From assembly GCA_009845835.1 (NCBI GenBank), contig VXYV01000110.1, positions 1 through 61,996 on the forward strand: DNA of 61,996 nt. The letters are read 5' to 3'. This DNA is from Gammaproteobacteria bacterium. GTDB lineage: Bacteria; Pseudomonadota; Gammaproteobacteria; Pseudomonadales; Azotimanducaceae. The stretch's first letter is position 1; each line of letters opens with the position of its first letter. A model generated the notes under the pieces. The model saw only the letters and a program-made list of their open reading frames with translations, searched no databases and had not been told where the DNA came from. Shown here in pieces: positions 17,500 through 25,086 of the stretch. The position numbers and the translations under genes are program-made.

Positions 17500-18138
17500 A
17501 TGAAATTCTTCATTTGCCTAATCAGCGCGCTGGTAATGTCGCTGCCAGTGTTCGCGCATGAAGCAACCAAAGAATCAGAACAATATTTTTCAAGCAATTG
17601 GTACTTTCTAATTGAGGGCTCACACTATACCGAAAATGACGACAGGGGTGTCGGTGATGGTTCCGGGATACGTTACGGCGGCGGAATTCAATTCAACAAA
17701 ATTTTTGGACTGGAACTTGCCATCGACCATGTACCAGAATATGAAGCCTCTTACGAATTCGACGATGTGAGCAGACGTGCCGGAAAGTACGTAGATAAGG
17801 CCGAAAACCATGTCTATAGTTCGCTATTGTGTACCTTCCGAGTACCTATTGACGAAACGGTGGATTTTGTCTGGAAACTTGGACTCAGCAGTTACCGCTA
17901 CGATCTTTTTATGGAATTCGAAAACGACCACCGGACAAACAACGGTGAGGACGAATCTAATCGTTCGATATTGGGTTACAAAAAAGACGAAAGTGGTGTT
18001 ACTCTTGCCGGTTCTGTTGGCGTGGAATTCCCCTTTGGACGTAGTGAAAACTTGTCGGTCGAAGTATCGCTAACCCGTCTTCTGGGAGACGACTCCGCTG
18101 GCGCTTCACTTAACGCTGGATTGAAATTTTCCTTTTAA
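17500..18138 (+). CDS. Outer-membrane beta-barrel protein (OmpA/opacity-like)
   Basis: The 212-residue product has a signal peptide (MKFFICLISALVMSLPVFA), then alternating hydrophobic/polar strands typical of a small eight-strand barrel, ending in the outer-membrane C-terminal signature LNAGLKFSF (terminal Phe). Loops are acidic. The ATG at 17500 is preferred to GTG 17476 because the signal peptide starts there. It is a paralogue of the next gene, sharing GVGDGSGI, GIQF and VPEYE-like segments. Its location beside the EF-hand cluster suggests a shared envelope function. The exact role is unknown. Confidence 0.75.
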   Translation: MKFFICLISALVMSLPVFAHEATKESEQYFSSNWYFLIEGSHYTENDDRGVGDGSGIRYGGGIQFNKIFGLELAIDHVPEYEASYEFDDVSRRAGKYVDKAENHVYSSLLCTFRVPIDETVDFVWKLGLSSYRYDLFMEFENDHRTNNGEDESNRSILGYKKDESGVTLAGSVGVEFPFGRSENLSVEVSLTRLLGDDSAGASLNAGLKFSF

Positions 18139-18158
18139 CAAGACTCCAAACTCATGTT

Positions 18159-18728
18159 GTGAAACGAGTTCTTAGCACATGTCTAGCCTTTACTACAGTA
18201 ATGCTTTCATGTGCCTACGGTGTAGAAGTAAACGAGAACCAAACCGGTAAATCGACTAAATGGTACCTCGTCGGCGGACTGCTACACTATACTAACAGCA
18301 GCGACCGCAACGTCGGCGACGGTCAAGGAATTTATGGCAGCGTTGGAATTCAATTCACCCGAACATTCGGCATAGAATTCATCGTCGATTATGTACCCGA
18401 ACATGAACCCGTTTCACCAGAGCAAGACCAAGCCACCCCAATAAGAAGTGGTCTCAAAGCAAAAAATCATGTCGCCAATTCATTGACGGGGACAATTAGA
18501 ACTAACGTCAGAGATACTTTAATGATAGTAGGTAAACTCGGAATCGCTGGGTACAGGTATGACTTAGATGAAGAAGACGACGGTGGTGTTTCATTCGTTG
18601 GTTCAATCGGTATTGATGTACCTCTTGGCGAATCAGATGATTGGTCTATCGAAGTGTCAATCACGCAGTTGTTTAGCGCGGAGACTGACGGTACTTCCTT
18701 GATCGCCGGACTGAAATACTCGTTCTGA
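18159..18728 (+). CDS. Outer-membrane beta-barrel protein, paralogue of the preceding gene
   Basis: The 189-residue product has a GTG start and a signal peptide ending near SCAYG. The mature part repeats the pattern of the upstream protein (HYTNSSDRNVGDGQGI, VGIQFTRTFGIEF, YVPEHE) and ends ASLIAGLKYSF-like, with the terminal Phe required for BAM recognition. It is about 20 residues shorter because one acidic loop is reduced. The 20-nt spacing to the upstream gene suggests an operon produced by tandem duplication. Confidence 0.72.
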   Translation: MKRVLSTCLAFTTVMLSCAYGVEVNENQTGKSTKWYLVGGLLHYTNSSDRNVGDGQGIYGSVGIQFTRTFGIEFIVDYVPEHEPVSPEQDQATPIRSGLKAKNHVANSLTGTIRTNVRDTLMIVGKLGIAGYRYDLDEEDDGGVSFVGSIGIDVPLGESDDWSIEVSITQLFSAETDGTSLIAGLKYSF

Positions 18729-18911
18729 CCAAGCTCTACTTATTGCATTGAAAATTCTCTATGAATTAATCACATCAAACATTAAAATTACATATTCCGA
18801 AGTTACCAAACCGAAGCGACGTGTATGTTGCTTTGCAAAACGAAGGATTTTATGTTTAGATTCGTTAAATCAAATAGTAATGTTTTTCCTAATTTCGCGA
18901 GGAAACCAAGT

Positions 18912-19718
18912 ATGAAAACAACTCACTCAATTTGTCTCTTTATGATCCTATTCACGTTAGCTCTTGCACCCGCAGCTTGGAGTCAGGAAAAAGAAATAAG
19001 CGCATACTCTGAAATAAAATTAAAAGAGGGATCTTATACTGAACTATTGGATCCGATCCATAAAAATATCACGGATTGGATCCATAAGGGAGTCAATATC
19101 AAAGAACTCAGAGAATCGACCGAAAAATCGTTTGAATTACTCGATCAAAATAATAACGGTCGTATCACTATCGATGAAATCGATATTGATTTCGACGAAG
19201 TCCCAAAGGAAGAAATGCGCTCCGCCAAACAACGCATGACCGTTGCCCAGCAAAAGTTTTTAACCTGGAACCGCGAAATTGACCGATTTGAAATCAGTGA
19301 TACGAATAAAGATAAAGTGCTAGACCGCAAAGAATACGAAACTAAAGACAAAACCGTCCGTACTCACTTGCTACAACTTGGTATCGAAGATCTAGATCTA
19401 GATAAGAACGGCAGCGTTGACCGCAAAGAATACGCCGCTAACCTCGACGCGTTAGAAGAATTGGACGAGGATGGCGACGGTTTCCTCTCAATGCAAGAAT
19501 TTGCGTCCTCCGGTGACACTTCTTTAGTCAGAGATTCACTCATGCATAAACTAGGTACTCTGTCGAACAACGCAAGTACCATGATTTACGCGTTAGACTC
19601 AAATCAACCACAAGTTATGATTGGGACGGAAGTTAACAAACTTAAAGACACGATCCAAGTAGACCGCTTTGAGTTTCACGAAAAAAAAGAAGAAGATTCT
19701 GAAGACAAACAGGAATAA
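18912..19718 (+). CDS. Exported EF-hand protein 1 (four calcium loops)
   Basis: The 268-residue product has a signal peptide (residues 1-25, ending AAWSQ). Four EF-hand loops are readable: 78-89 (DQNNNGRITIDE), 130-141 (DTNKDKVLDRKE), 162-173 (DLDKNGSVDRKE) and 185-196 (DEDGDGFLSMQE), most with Asp/Asn at positions 1, 3, 5 and Glu at 12. It should bind calcium in the periplasm. The C-terminal tail is charged (KKEEDSEDKQE). The ATG at 18912 has GAGGA 8 nt upstream; longer in-frame starts lack a signal peptide. It is the first of four tandem paralogues. Confidence 0.85.
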   Translation: MKTTHSICLFMILFTLALAPAAWSQEKEISAYSEIKLKEGSYTELLDPIHKNITDWIHKGVNIKELRESTEKSFELLDQNNNGRITIDEIDIDFDEVPKEEMRSAKQRMTVAQQKFLTWNREIDRFEISDTNKDKVLDRKEYETKDKTVRTHLLQLGIEDLDLDKNGSVDRKEYAANLDALEELDEDGDGFLSMQEFASSGDTSLVRDSLMHKLGTLSNNASTMIYALDSNQPQVMIGTEVNKLKDTIQVDRFEFHEKKEEDSEDKQE

Positions 19719-19812
19719 AGTTTGGGAGCCTAAGTTAGAACCCCTTGGAGCAACCGTGGGATCTTCCCGGTTTGCTAATGTAAATTACTACCATAAAAAG
19801 GCAGGAATCGCC

Positions 19813-20508
19813 ATGAAAACAAACACCCTTAGTTTAGCAGTTACCCTCCTAGTAACCGCTGCTTTACTCTCGATTTCCACTATGGCACAAGAACGCGAAG
19901 TCCGTTGGACCGCGTCAAGTAGTCAAAGTTGGCAAGGTTTTAACATCAAAGACATCAGAGAATCATCTGATGAAGCATTTGATCTTCTGGATGCAAACGA
20001 CAACGGCAGAATTACCCTCGATGAAATCGACATTGACTTCGAGAATCTATCGGAAGAAGAAGCCCGAAATATGCGCCGGCGGGTTAATCTCGCGCGTGGA
20101 AGGTTCATGAAATGGGACGCTGAAATTGATCGCTTCGATATCGCCGACACAAATAAAGACGCAGTACTCGATCGCTCCGAACGCGAAAATGAAGACAAGA
20201 GCGTCCGTACACATCTACTGCAATTGGGATTAGATGAGCTTGATACGGATAAAAACGGTAGTATTGATCGACAAGAATTTGGGGCTCATTTAGCCGATAT
20301 CGAAACCTTGGATGAAGATGGCAATGGGTACCTCACGCGGGAAGAGTTAGCAAATGCCGAAGATTCAGACACGGTTCGCTCTGCCCTTGGCCGTGCGTAT
20401 GAGTACAGGTGGGCAGTTGAAAAGGTAATTGAAAGGCGCGCGGCGGTAGAAGCAGCCGATCGCCAAAAAAGTGCCGACGAAACTGCGGAAAAACAAAAAC
20501 GTAACTGA
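19813..20508 (+). CDS. Exported EF-hand protein 2 (four calcium loops)
   Basis: The 231-residue product has a signal peptide ending STMAQ near residue 26. Loops lie at 60-71 (DANDNGRITLDE), 112-123 (DTNKDAVLDRSE), 144-155 (DTDKNGSIDRQE) and 167-178 (DEDGNGYLTREE). The shared stretch between loops 1 and 2 (MRRRVNLARG, FMKWDAEIDRF) and the loop spacing mark it as a close paralogue of its neighbours. It ends in an Arg/Ala/Lys-rich helix. AGGAA precedes the ATG at 19813. The same frame stays open for 51 codons after its TGA stop. Confidence 0.85.
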   Translation: MKTNTLSLAVTLLVTAALLSISTMAQEREVRWTASSSQSWQGFNIKDIRESSDEAFDLLDANDNGRITLDEIDIDFENLSEEEARNMRRRVNLARGRFMKWDAEIDRFDIADTNKDAVLDRSERENEDKSVRTHLLQLGLDELDTDKNGSIDRQEFGAHLADIETLDEDGNGYLTREELANAEDSDTVRSALGRAYEYRWAVEKVIERRAAVEAADRQKSADETAEKQKRN

Positions 20509-20739
20509 ATTCTTGAACGAATTCCAGAAACCGTTCGCGATAAATTTGATTGGTATGTCTCTGACGTTCTCACAGCCGAGACTCCGAAAACGAAGAATCG
20601 AACGCTGACAGGAACAAATGTGATTATCAGTTTCACCAATGCGTTAGGTTGTTACATTGGTTAGATAAACAAAGGAAATTTTTTTCAAATACGTAAATAA
20701 TTAGTACGTTTCCATTTAATTTTAATTCGCGGAATCACA

Positions 20740-22116
20740 ATGAAATCAATTACTATGAGATTAGTCGTTTCTGTCCTAGTCTTGAGCAGTTTTACCTTAG
20801 CCAATATGGTGCAGGCACACAGTGTCGTGAAGCGCACAACAAGTATCAATGATCTCCGGGATTCTTCGGACGAAGTATTCGACGTACTCGATGTCAACAA
20901 CAACGATAGAATCACCTTCGACGAGATCGGGTTTAACCTCGAAAACTCTTCGGAAGAAGAGGCTGAAACTCTACGACGACGCGTCATGTATGTGCACGAA
21001 GAGTTTAAGAAATCCATTGATCGATTTGATATTGCCGACACCAACAAAGATACAGTACTTGACCGTGAAGAACGCGAAAATGAAGATAAGAGCTTTCTCA
21101 AACACTTACGCAAGTTAGGTTTAGTTGAACTAGATACTGATAAAAAAGGTAGTATTGATCGGCAAGAATTTGATGCCTATCTAACCACACTAATACAAAT
21201 AGATGACGACGGGAATGGCTACCTGACTCGAGAAGAGCTAGCTAACTTAGGAGTTTCCGAAGAAATTCAGGCAGCCCTAGGTCGAGAATTACTGCATGTA
21301 ATTCGGGTTCGTTGGGACTCCAAACAAAGAAGCATCGACAAAGAAGAGCTTTTTGATACCGGAGGGATATACGATGTATTTGACATAGAAAATCAACAAG
21401 GGCGTAGAGATGAAGAAGTACGATCCAGTTCCTCGAGTGATCAAAGTTGGCAAGGCTATAACATCAACGAACTCCGGAATTCGTCAAACAAGGCTTTTGA
21501 TCTAATTGATGTCAATAATGACGGTAGAGTCAAATTTGACGAAATCGATTTCGGCCTCGAAAACTTTTCGGAAGATGAAATTTCTCGAGATTCACGATTA
21601 CGCGCCCAACTTGCCCACAACAAATTCATCGAAAAACGAGATACAGAGATCGATCGATTTGCTATCGCCGATACCAATAACGACGCAGCACTTGACCGTG
21701 AAGAACGCAAAAATGAAGATGAGAGCGTTCGCATCCACGTACTGCAATTAAGTTTCGATGAACTAGATACAGATAGAAACGGTAGTTTAGATCGGCAAGA
21801 ATTTAGTCCCCATCTAACCATTCTTGACGGCCTCGATGACGACGAGAACGGTTACGTGAATCAAGAAGAGTTCGCTAACTTAGGAGCTTCCGAAGAATTG
21901 CGAGCCGTCTTATTTCGAGAATTATGGGTCGATTTTCGAGTTCGTTGGGTCGCCGAACAGATAATTGAAGAAAAGGAAGCATTAAGACAATTACAACAGA
22001 CAGTTCAGCGTCTTTGGCGCGACGAACGGAGAAGCGACGTAGTAAAAGCAATACAGCAACGGCAGCGAGATGAAGAAACTAAAAAGCGTCGCGAGAAAAT
22101 AAACAACGAGAATTAA
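20740..22116 (+). CDS. Exported EF-hand protein 3, duplicated eight-loop form
   Basis: The 458-residue product has a signal peptide ending VQAHS and two tandem copies of the four-EF-hand module (about residues 35-195 and 235-400). Module 1 loops read DVNNNDRITFDE, DTNKDTVLDREE, DTDKKGSIDRQE and DDDGNGYLTREE. Module 2 loops read DVNNDGRVKFDE, DTNNDAALDREE, DTDRNGSLDRQE and DDDENGYVNQEE. Several loops lack Gly at position 6, so affinities may differ. The join contains SSSSDQSWQGYNINEL, matching the mature N-terminus of EF-hand protein 2. That suggests fusion of two neighbouring copies. A long Arg/Glu/Gln helix ends the protein. Confidence 0.85.
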   Translation: MKSITMRLVVSVLVLSSFTLANMVQAHSVVKRTTSINDLRDSSDEVFDVLDVNNNDRITFDEIGFNLENSSEEEAETLRRRVMYVHEEFKKSIDRFDIADTNKDTVLDREERENEDKSFLKHLRKLGLVELDTDKKGSIDRQEFDAYLTTLIQIDDDGNGYLTREELANLGVSEEIQAALGRELLHVIRVRWDSKQRSIDKEELFDTGGIYDVFDIENQQGRRDEEVRSSSSSDQSWQGYNINELRNSSNKAFDLIDVNNDGRVKFDEIDFGLENFSEDEISRDSRLRAQLAHNKFIEKRDTEIDRFAIADTNNDAALDREERKNEDESVRIHVLQLSFDELDTDRNGSLDRQEFSPHLTILDGLDDDENGYVNQEEFANLGASEELRAVLFRELWVDFRVRWVAEQIIEEKEALRQLQQTVQRLWRDERRSDVVKAIQQRQRDEETKKRREKINNEN

Positions 22117-22176
22117 CCTCAATTTCGTATATATAAGTGAAGTTTCTACCAAAATAGAGAGAGGAGGAGACTCATC

Positions 22177-22941
22177 ATGAAAACAATCACCACAAATTTA
22201 GTTATCGTTTTACTAGTTATTGCCGGATTTGCTATCGCTACCCCTGTTCAAGCTCAAGATGGAAGGTACCGCGTAATTTCCGAAGATAGTGCTACCTGGT
22301 TCAGCAAAGGTTTCAATATCAATGAACTCCGAGAATCTACCAACTCTTCGTTCGACTTGCTCGATGCGGATAGCAATGGTCGAATCAGTTTAGACGAAAT
22401 CGACATCGACTTCGAGAAAGTGACCGAAGATCAAGCACAAACTATGCGCCGTCGAGCCCGAGTCGCTCAGGAAAAATTTATGAAATGGGACGCGGAAATC
22501 GATCGCTTTGATATCTGTGATACTAATCAAGATGGTGTGATGGACCGAGACGAGTTTGATAACGAAGAGAAAAATATTCGTAGACACCGACTTCAGTTGG
22601 GATTAGATGAACTAGACACTGACCGGAATGGTAGCGTTGACCGAGGCGAATTTAGTGCCCATCTCGATTCACTCGAAGAAATGGATGAAGATGGCGATGG
22701 ATATTTATCACGAAAGGAATATTCAAAGTCAGACAATCCAGCACTACTCCGTGATGCCTTCAGTCAATCTTTTCGCGTATTCGGTCGGGATGATGGCAGC
22801 AGCACCAATATGGTGCGCTTTAAAACTGAAGATGGGGTCGAAGTTGAATCCGATGTCAAAGTCGAAAAAAGAATCTATCTGAACGTCGATAACGTAAATA
22901 TAACAGGTAAAGACGAAGACAGCGCTTCAGAATCTGAGTAA
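22177..22941 (+). CDS. Exported EF-hand protein 4 (four calcium loops)
   Basis: The 254-residue product has a signal peptide ending VQAQD. Its four loops are the most canonical of the set: DADSNGRISLDE, DTNQDGVMDRDE, DTDRNGSVDRGE and DEDGDGYLSRKE, all with Gly at position 6. A beta-rich tail follows (EVESDVKVEKRIYLNV). A very strong AGGAGGAG site lies about 10 nt before the ATG, unlike its paralogues, so it may be the most highly expressed. It lies 52 nt upstream of the ECF sigma gene. Confidence 0.87.
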   Translation: MKTITTNLVIVLLVIAGFAIATPVQAQDGRYRVISEDSATWFSKGFNINELRESTNSSFDLLDADSNGRISLDEIDIDFEKVTEDQAQTMRRRARVAQEKFMKWDAEIDRFDICDTNQDGVMDRDEFDNEEKNIRRHRLQLGLDELDTDRNGSVDRGEFSAHLDSLEEMDEDGDGYLSRKEYSKSDNPALLRDAFSQSFRVFGRDDGSSTNMVRFKTEDGVEVESDVKVEKRIYLNVDNVNITGKDEDSASESE

Positions 22942-22993
22942 TACGACACGTTGGCAGTCCAGTCGTTAGGTCTTAGCAAGATCCGATTCTTTC

Positions 22994-23536
22994 TTGAACA
23001 TCAAAGAATCCGATGCGACACTAATGCTTCGAGTGCAAAAAGGCGACGAAATCGCGTTTGAGCAATTGATGAATCGACATACTAACGCCGTTCACTCCTA
23101 CATTTTCAGGATGTGTCAAAACGTGCAAATTGCCGAAGAGCTAGTTCAAGAAACATTCTTACGTGTTTGGGCTAAATCCAAATTATGGATCCCCAATAAA
23201 GCGAAGTTCTCAACTTGGATGTATCAAATTGCACGCAATTTATGTATTGATCATTACAAAAAACAACGCGCCCAATTTGTTGACGACGTAGACTTTGACC
23301 GAATCGCCGATGACTCATTGCGGCGTGACGAAATCCTAATCTTGACTTTACAAAAAGCAATTCAGACTCTACCTGAACGGCAAAAAACCGCGTTCGTGCT
23401 CTGTCAAGTTGAAGGTTGGTCGCAAGCAGAAGTGGCTGAATTGTTGGATTCGTCGGTAGATGCAGTAGAATCGTTACTGTCTAGAGCACGCCGAAAATTA
23501 CGTGAAATCCTTGGGAGTACACAACAACATCAATAG
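22994..23536 (+). CDS. ECF-subfamily RNA polymerase sigma factor
   Basis: Directs RNA polymerase to a stress or envelope regulon. The 180-residue product has region 2 (FEQLMNRHTNAVHSYIFRM, EELVQETFLRVW, STWMYQIARNLCIDHYK) and region 4 (LPERQKTAFVLCQVEGWSQA, VESLLSRARRKLRE), with no region 1.1 or 3, typical of ECF sigmas. The start is uncertain: TTG at 22994 fits family length, while ATG at 23024 would trim region 2 slightly. A probable anti-sigma gene begins 4 nt after the stop. The neighbouring EF-hand and barrel genes are candidate targets. Confidence 0.93.
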   Translation: MNIKESDATLMLRVQKGDEIAFEQLMNRHTNAVHSYIFRMCQNVQIAEELVQETFLRVWAKSKLWIPNKAKFSTWMYQIARNLCIDHYKKQRAQFVDDVDFDRIADDSLRRDEILILTLQKAIQTLPERQKTAFVLCQVEGWSQAEVAELLDSSVDAVESLLSRARRKLREILGSTQQHQ

Positions 23537-23540
23537 AAAG

Positions 23541-23960
23541 ATGAACATTCAAGAGCTAGGCAACTTACTCGACCGTCATGGATCAGATTTGAACCAATGG
23601 CCTGATCAACAATTAAGACAGCAAGTGCAATCATATATCGCCGAATCCGCGGAAGCTCACGAGTTGTTTTCGCAAGTGCAGTACATTGATCGGTTAGTAC
23701 CAAAAGCTTTGTTTGTCCCACAACCCACAAATGTTGAAGCAAAGGTTTTGAATCAAATTTCAACCGTCCGGCAACCTAATTACAATTGGTATCGACACGT
23801 TTCTAACTGGGTGCTAAAACCAATACTGGCTATGATCCCATTAGTGATAGGATTCATACTCGGTAGTGGCCCCAACCAGGATGTACTTTTAGTAGAGGAA
23901 GAACTGACTACAGAACGATTTGAAGATCCAGTCAATTACCTAGCAATGTCGGATGACTAA
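23541..23960 (+). CDS. Probable anti-sigma factor (single-span membrane protein)
   Basis: The 139-residue product starts with MNIQELGNLLDRHGSDLNQW, resembling small proteins coded next to ECF sigma genes with a LxxxGxDLxxWP motif. One membrane span lies at about residues 92-110 (ILAMIPLVIGFILGSG), giving a cytoplasmic N-terminal part able to hold the sigma factor and a short periplasmic tail. The start at 23541 is 4 nt after the sigma stop. No zinc-finger HxxxCxxC is present. The role is inferred from position, length and topology. Confidence 0.7.
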   Translation: MNIQELGNLLDRHGSDLNQWPDQQLRQQVQSYIAESAEAHELFSQVQYIDRLVPKALFVPQPTNVEAKVLNQISTVRQPNYNWYRHVSNWVLKPILAMIPLVIGFILGSGPNQDVLLVEEELTTERFEDPVNYLAMSDD

Positions 23961-24408
23961 ACAAAAGGTACTTGTCTTTGCGCTATGTGTATCGGTCGTA
24001 CTTAATCTCGGTGTAATCGGATACCTTATCGGCCAACACATCTCCGAACATCGACCTGACAACAGTTCTGAGATGCAGGTCGGTTTTTCTCGTTTACTAC
24101 GAGCATTACCACAGGATCGGGTCGAGGAACTCATGCCTGACCTCGAGAATCATCGGCAATCAATGCGCTCCCTATATGGTCGAGTGATTGATACTAGAAA
24201 CCAACTCTACAAAGCAATGCACGCCGAACCGTTTGACATCAACCTCCTACGAAAAGCGTCAGAAATGCACGCTCGATCGCTGTCTAATGCACGCGAACAC
24301 TCGGATCAATTCTTTATTGAACTCTACGAACAATTGAGTCCTGCAGAACGACGACAAATGTTTGACAAAGCATTCAAAGAACTACAAGAGAGTAAGGAAA
24401 CTGAATAA
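23953..24408 (+). CDS. Periplasmic heavy-metal-sensor-like protein (CnrX/Spy/CpxP fold)
   Basis: The 151-residue product has an N-terminal membrane anchor (about residues 6-27) and a periplasmic all-helical domain with ALPQDRVEELMPDL, a long central helix (RQSMRSLYGRVIDTRNQL) and LSPAERRQMFDKAF. This is the helical-hairpin pattern of metal-resistance sensors such as CnrX and of Spy/CpxP stress proteins. It has no Cys and few His in the mature part, so the ligand may not be a soft metal. It overlaps the anti-sigma gene by 8 nt, so sensor, anti-sigma and sigma are likely a functional unit. Confidence 0.75.
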   Translation: MTKQKVLVFALCVSVVLNLGVIGYLIGQHISEHRPDNSSEMQVGFSRLLRALPQDRVEELMPDLENHRQSMRSLYGRVIDTRNQLYKAMHAEPFDINLLRKASEMHARSLSNAREHSDQFFIELYEQLSPAERRQMFDKAFKELQESKETE

Positions 24409-24435
24409 TCTTGGTACGTTGTACAATCGAACCCT

Positions 24436-25029
24436 ATGATCGAACTAGATCAGTTTGTGGAAGCAACTTTATCACAGTATCCAACACTGTGGAGTGAGTA
24501 CGATCCAACCTGGCGCTCACCGTGCCAAGTCGGCGAATTGAGAACATTCGAAAGTTATTCCGCAATACCATGGCGACCAACTCCAAGAAATATTGCTGAC
24601 GATTTTGCTCAGTTTGAAGAGGCGATCGAAACGACGATTCATCCGTCGATTAAACAGTATTTTGGAGCTTACTGGTCGGGTTGTCTCGAAGCCACATCGG
24701 TCCACGGACACGTCAGTCTTATCTTATTATGGAACGAGGAAGATAGAGACCGTTTTCTGGAAAATTTAATCGGTCATGTGCTCGCTCAACGACGTTATCG
24801 ACTCGAGCTCAGTGTATTCTTCGCTTGCACTACCCCAAATTCTCGACTATTTCTAACGGTGAATAATGCTACCGGAGAAGTTCAACTAGAAAGACCTGCA
24901 TACAAGGCCGAAAAAATTGTCGCTTCAAATCTCGCGGAATTCATTAGTGAACTGACGCCAGCCCCACCATATTTACACCCGGAACGCATGCATCTCGAGT
25001 CTCTATACTCAGAAAACTCGCTACCATAA
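24436..25029 (+). CDS. syd: SecY-interacting protein Syd
   Basis: Syd is a peripheral cytoplasmic protein that binds SecY and can destabilise faulty translocons. The 197-residue product matches E. coli Syd in several blocks: the [15 protein letters not shown] motif, [11 protein letters not shown] near the C-terminus, and an acidic concave surface including EEDRDRF. Length fits the family (about 180 residues). It lies 27 nt after the sensor gene and 57 nt before uvrA, on the same strand. Syd is largely confined to gammaproteobacteria, which supports the taxonomic call. Confidence 0.9.
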   Translation: MIELDQFVEATLSQYPTLWSEYDPTWRSPCQVGELRTFESYSAIPWRPTPRNIADDFAQFEEAIETTIHPSIKQYFGAYWSGCLEATSVHGHVSLILLWNEEDRDRFLENLIGHVLAQRRYRLELSVFFACTTPNSRLFLTVNNATGEVQLERPAYKAEKIVASNLAEFISELTPAPPYLHPERMHLESLYSENSLP

Positions 25030-25086
25030 ACGATACAGGTCAATCGCGAGTAACTTGTCGAGCTTACCAAAGGAATAACGGGACTA

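Noticed and set aside
18729-22993. Shared CGTA-like boxes upstream of EF-hand genes as an ECF promoter motif
   Set aside because: CGTA or CGTG occurs upstream of three genes, but the paired -35 element and spacing are not consistent. It is too weak to annotate by eye.
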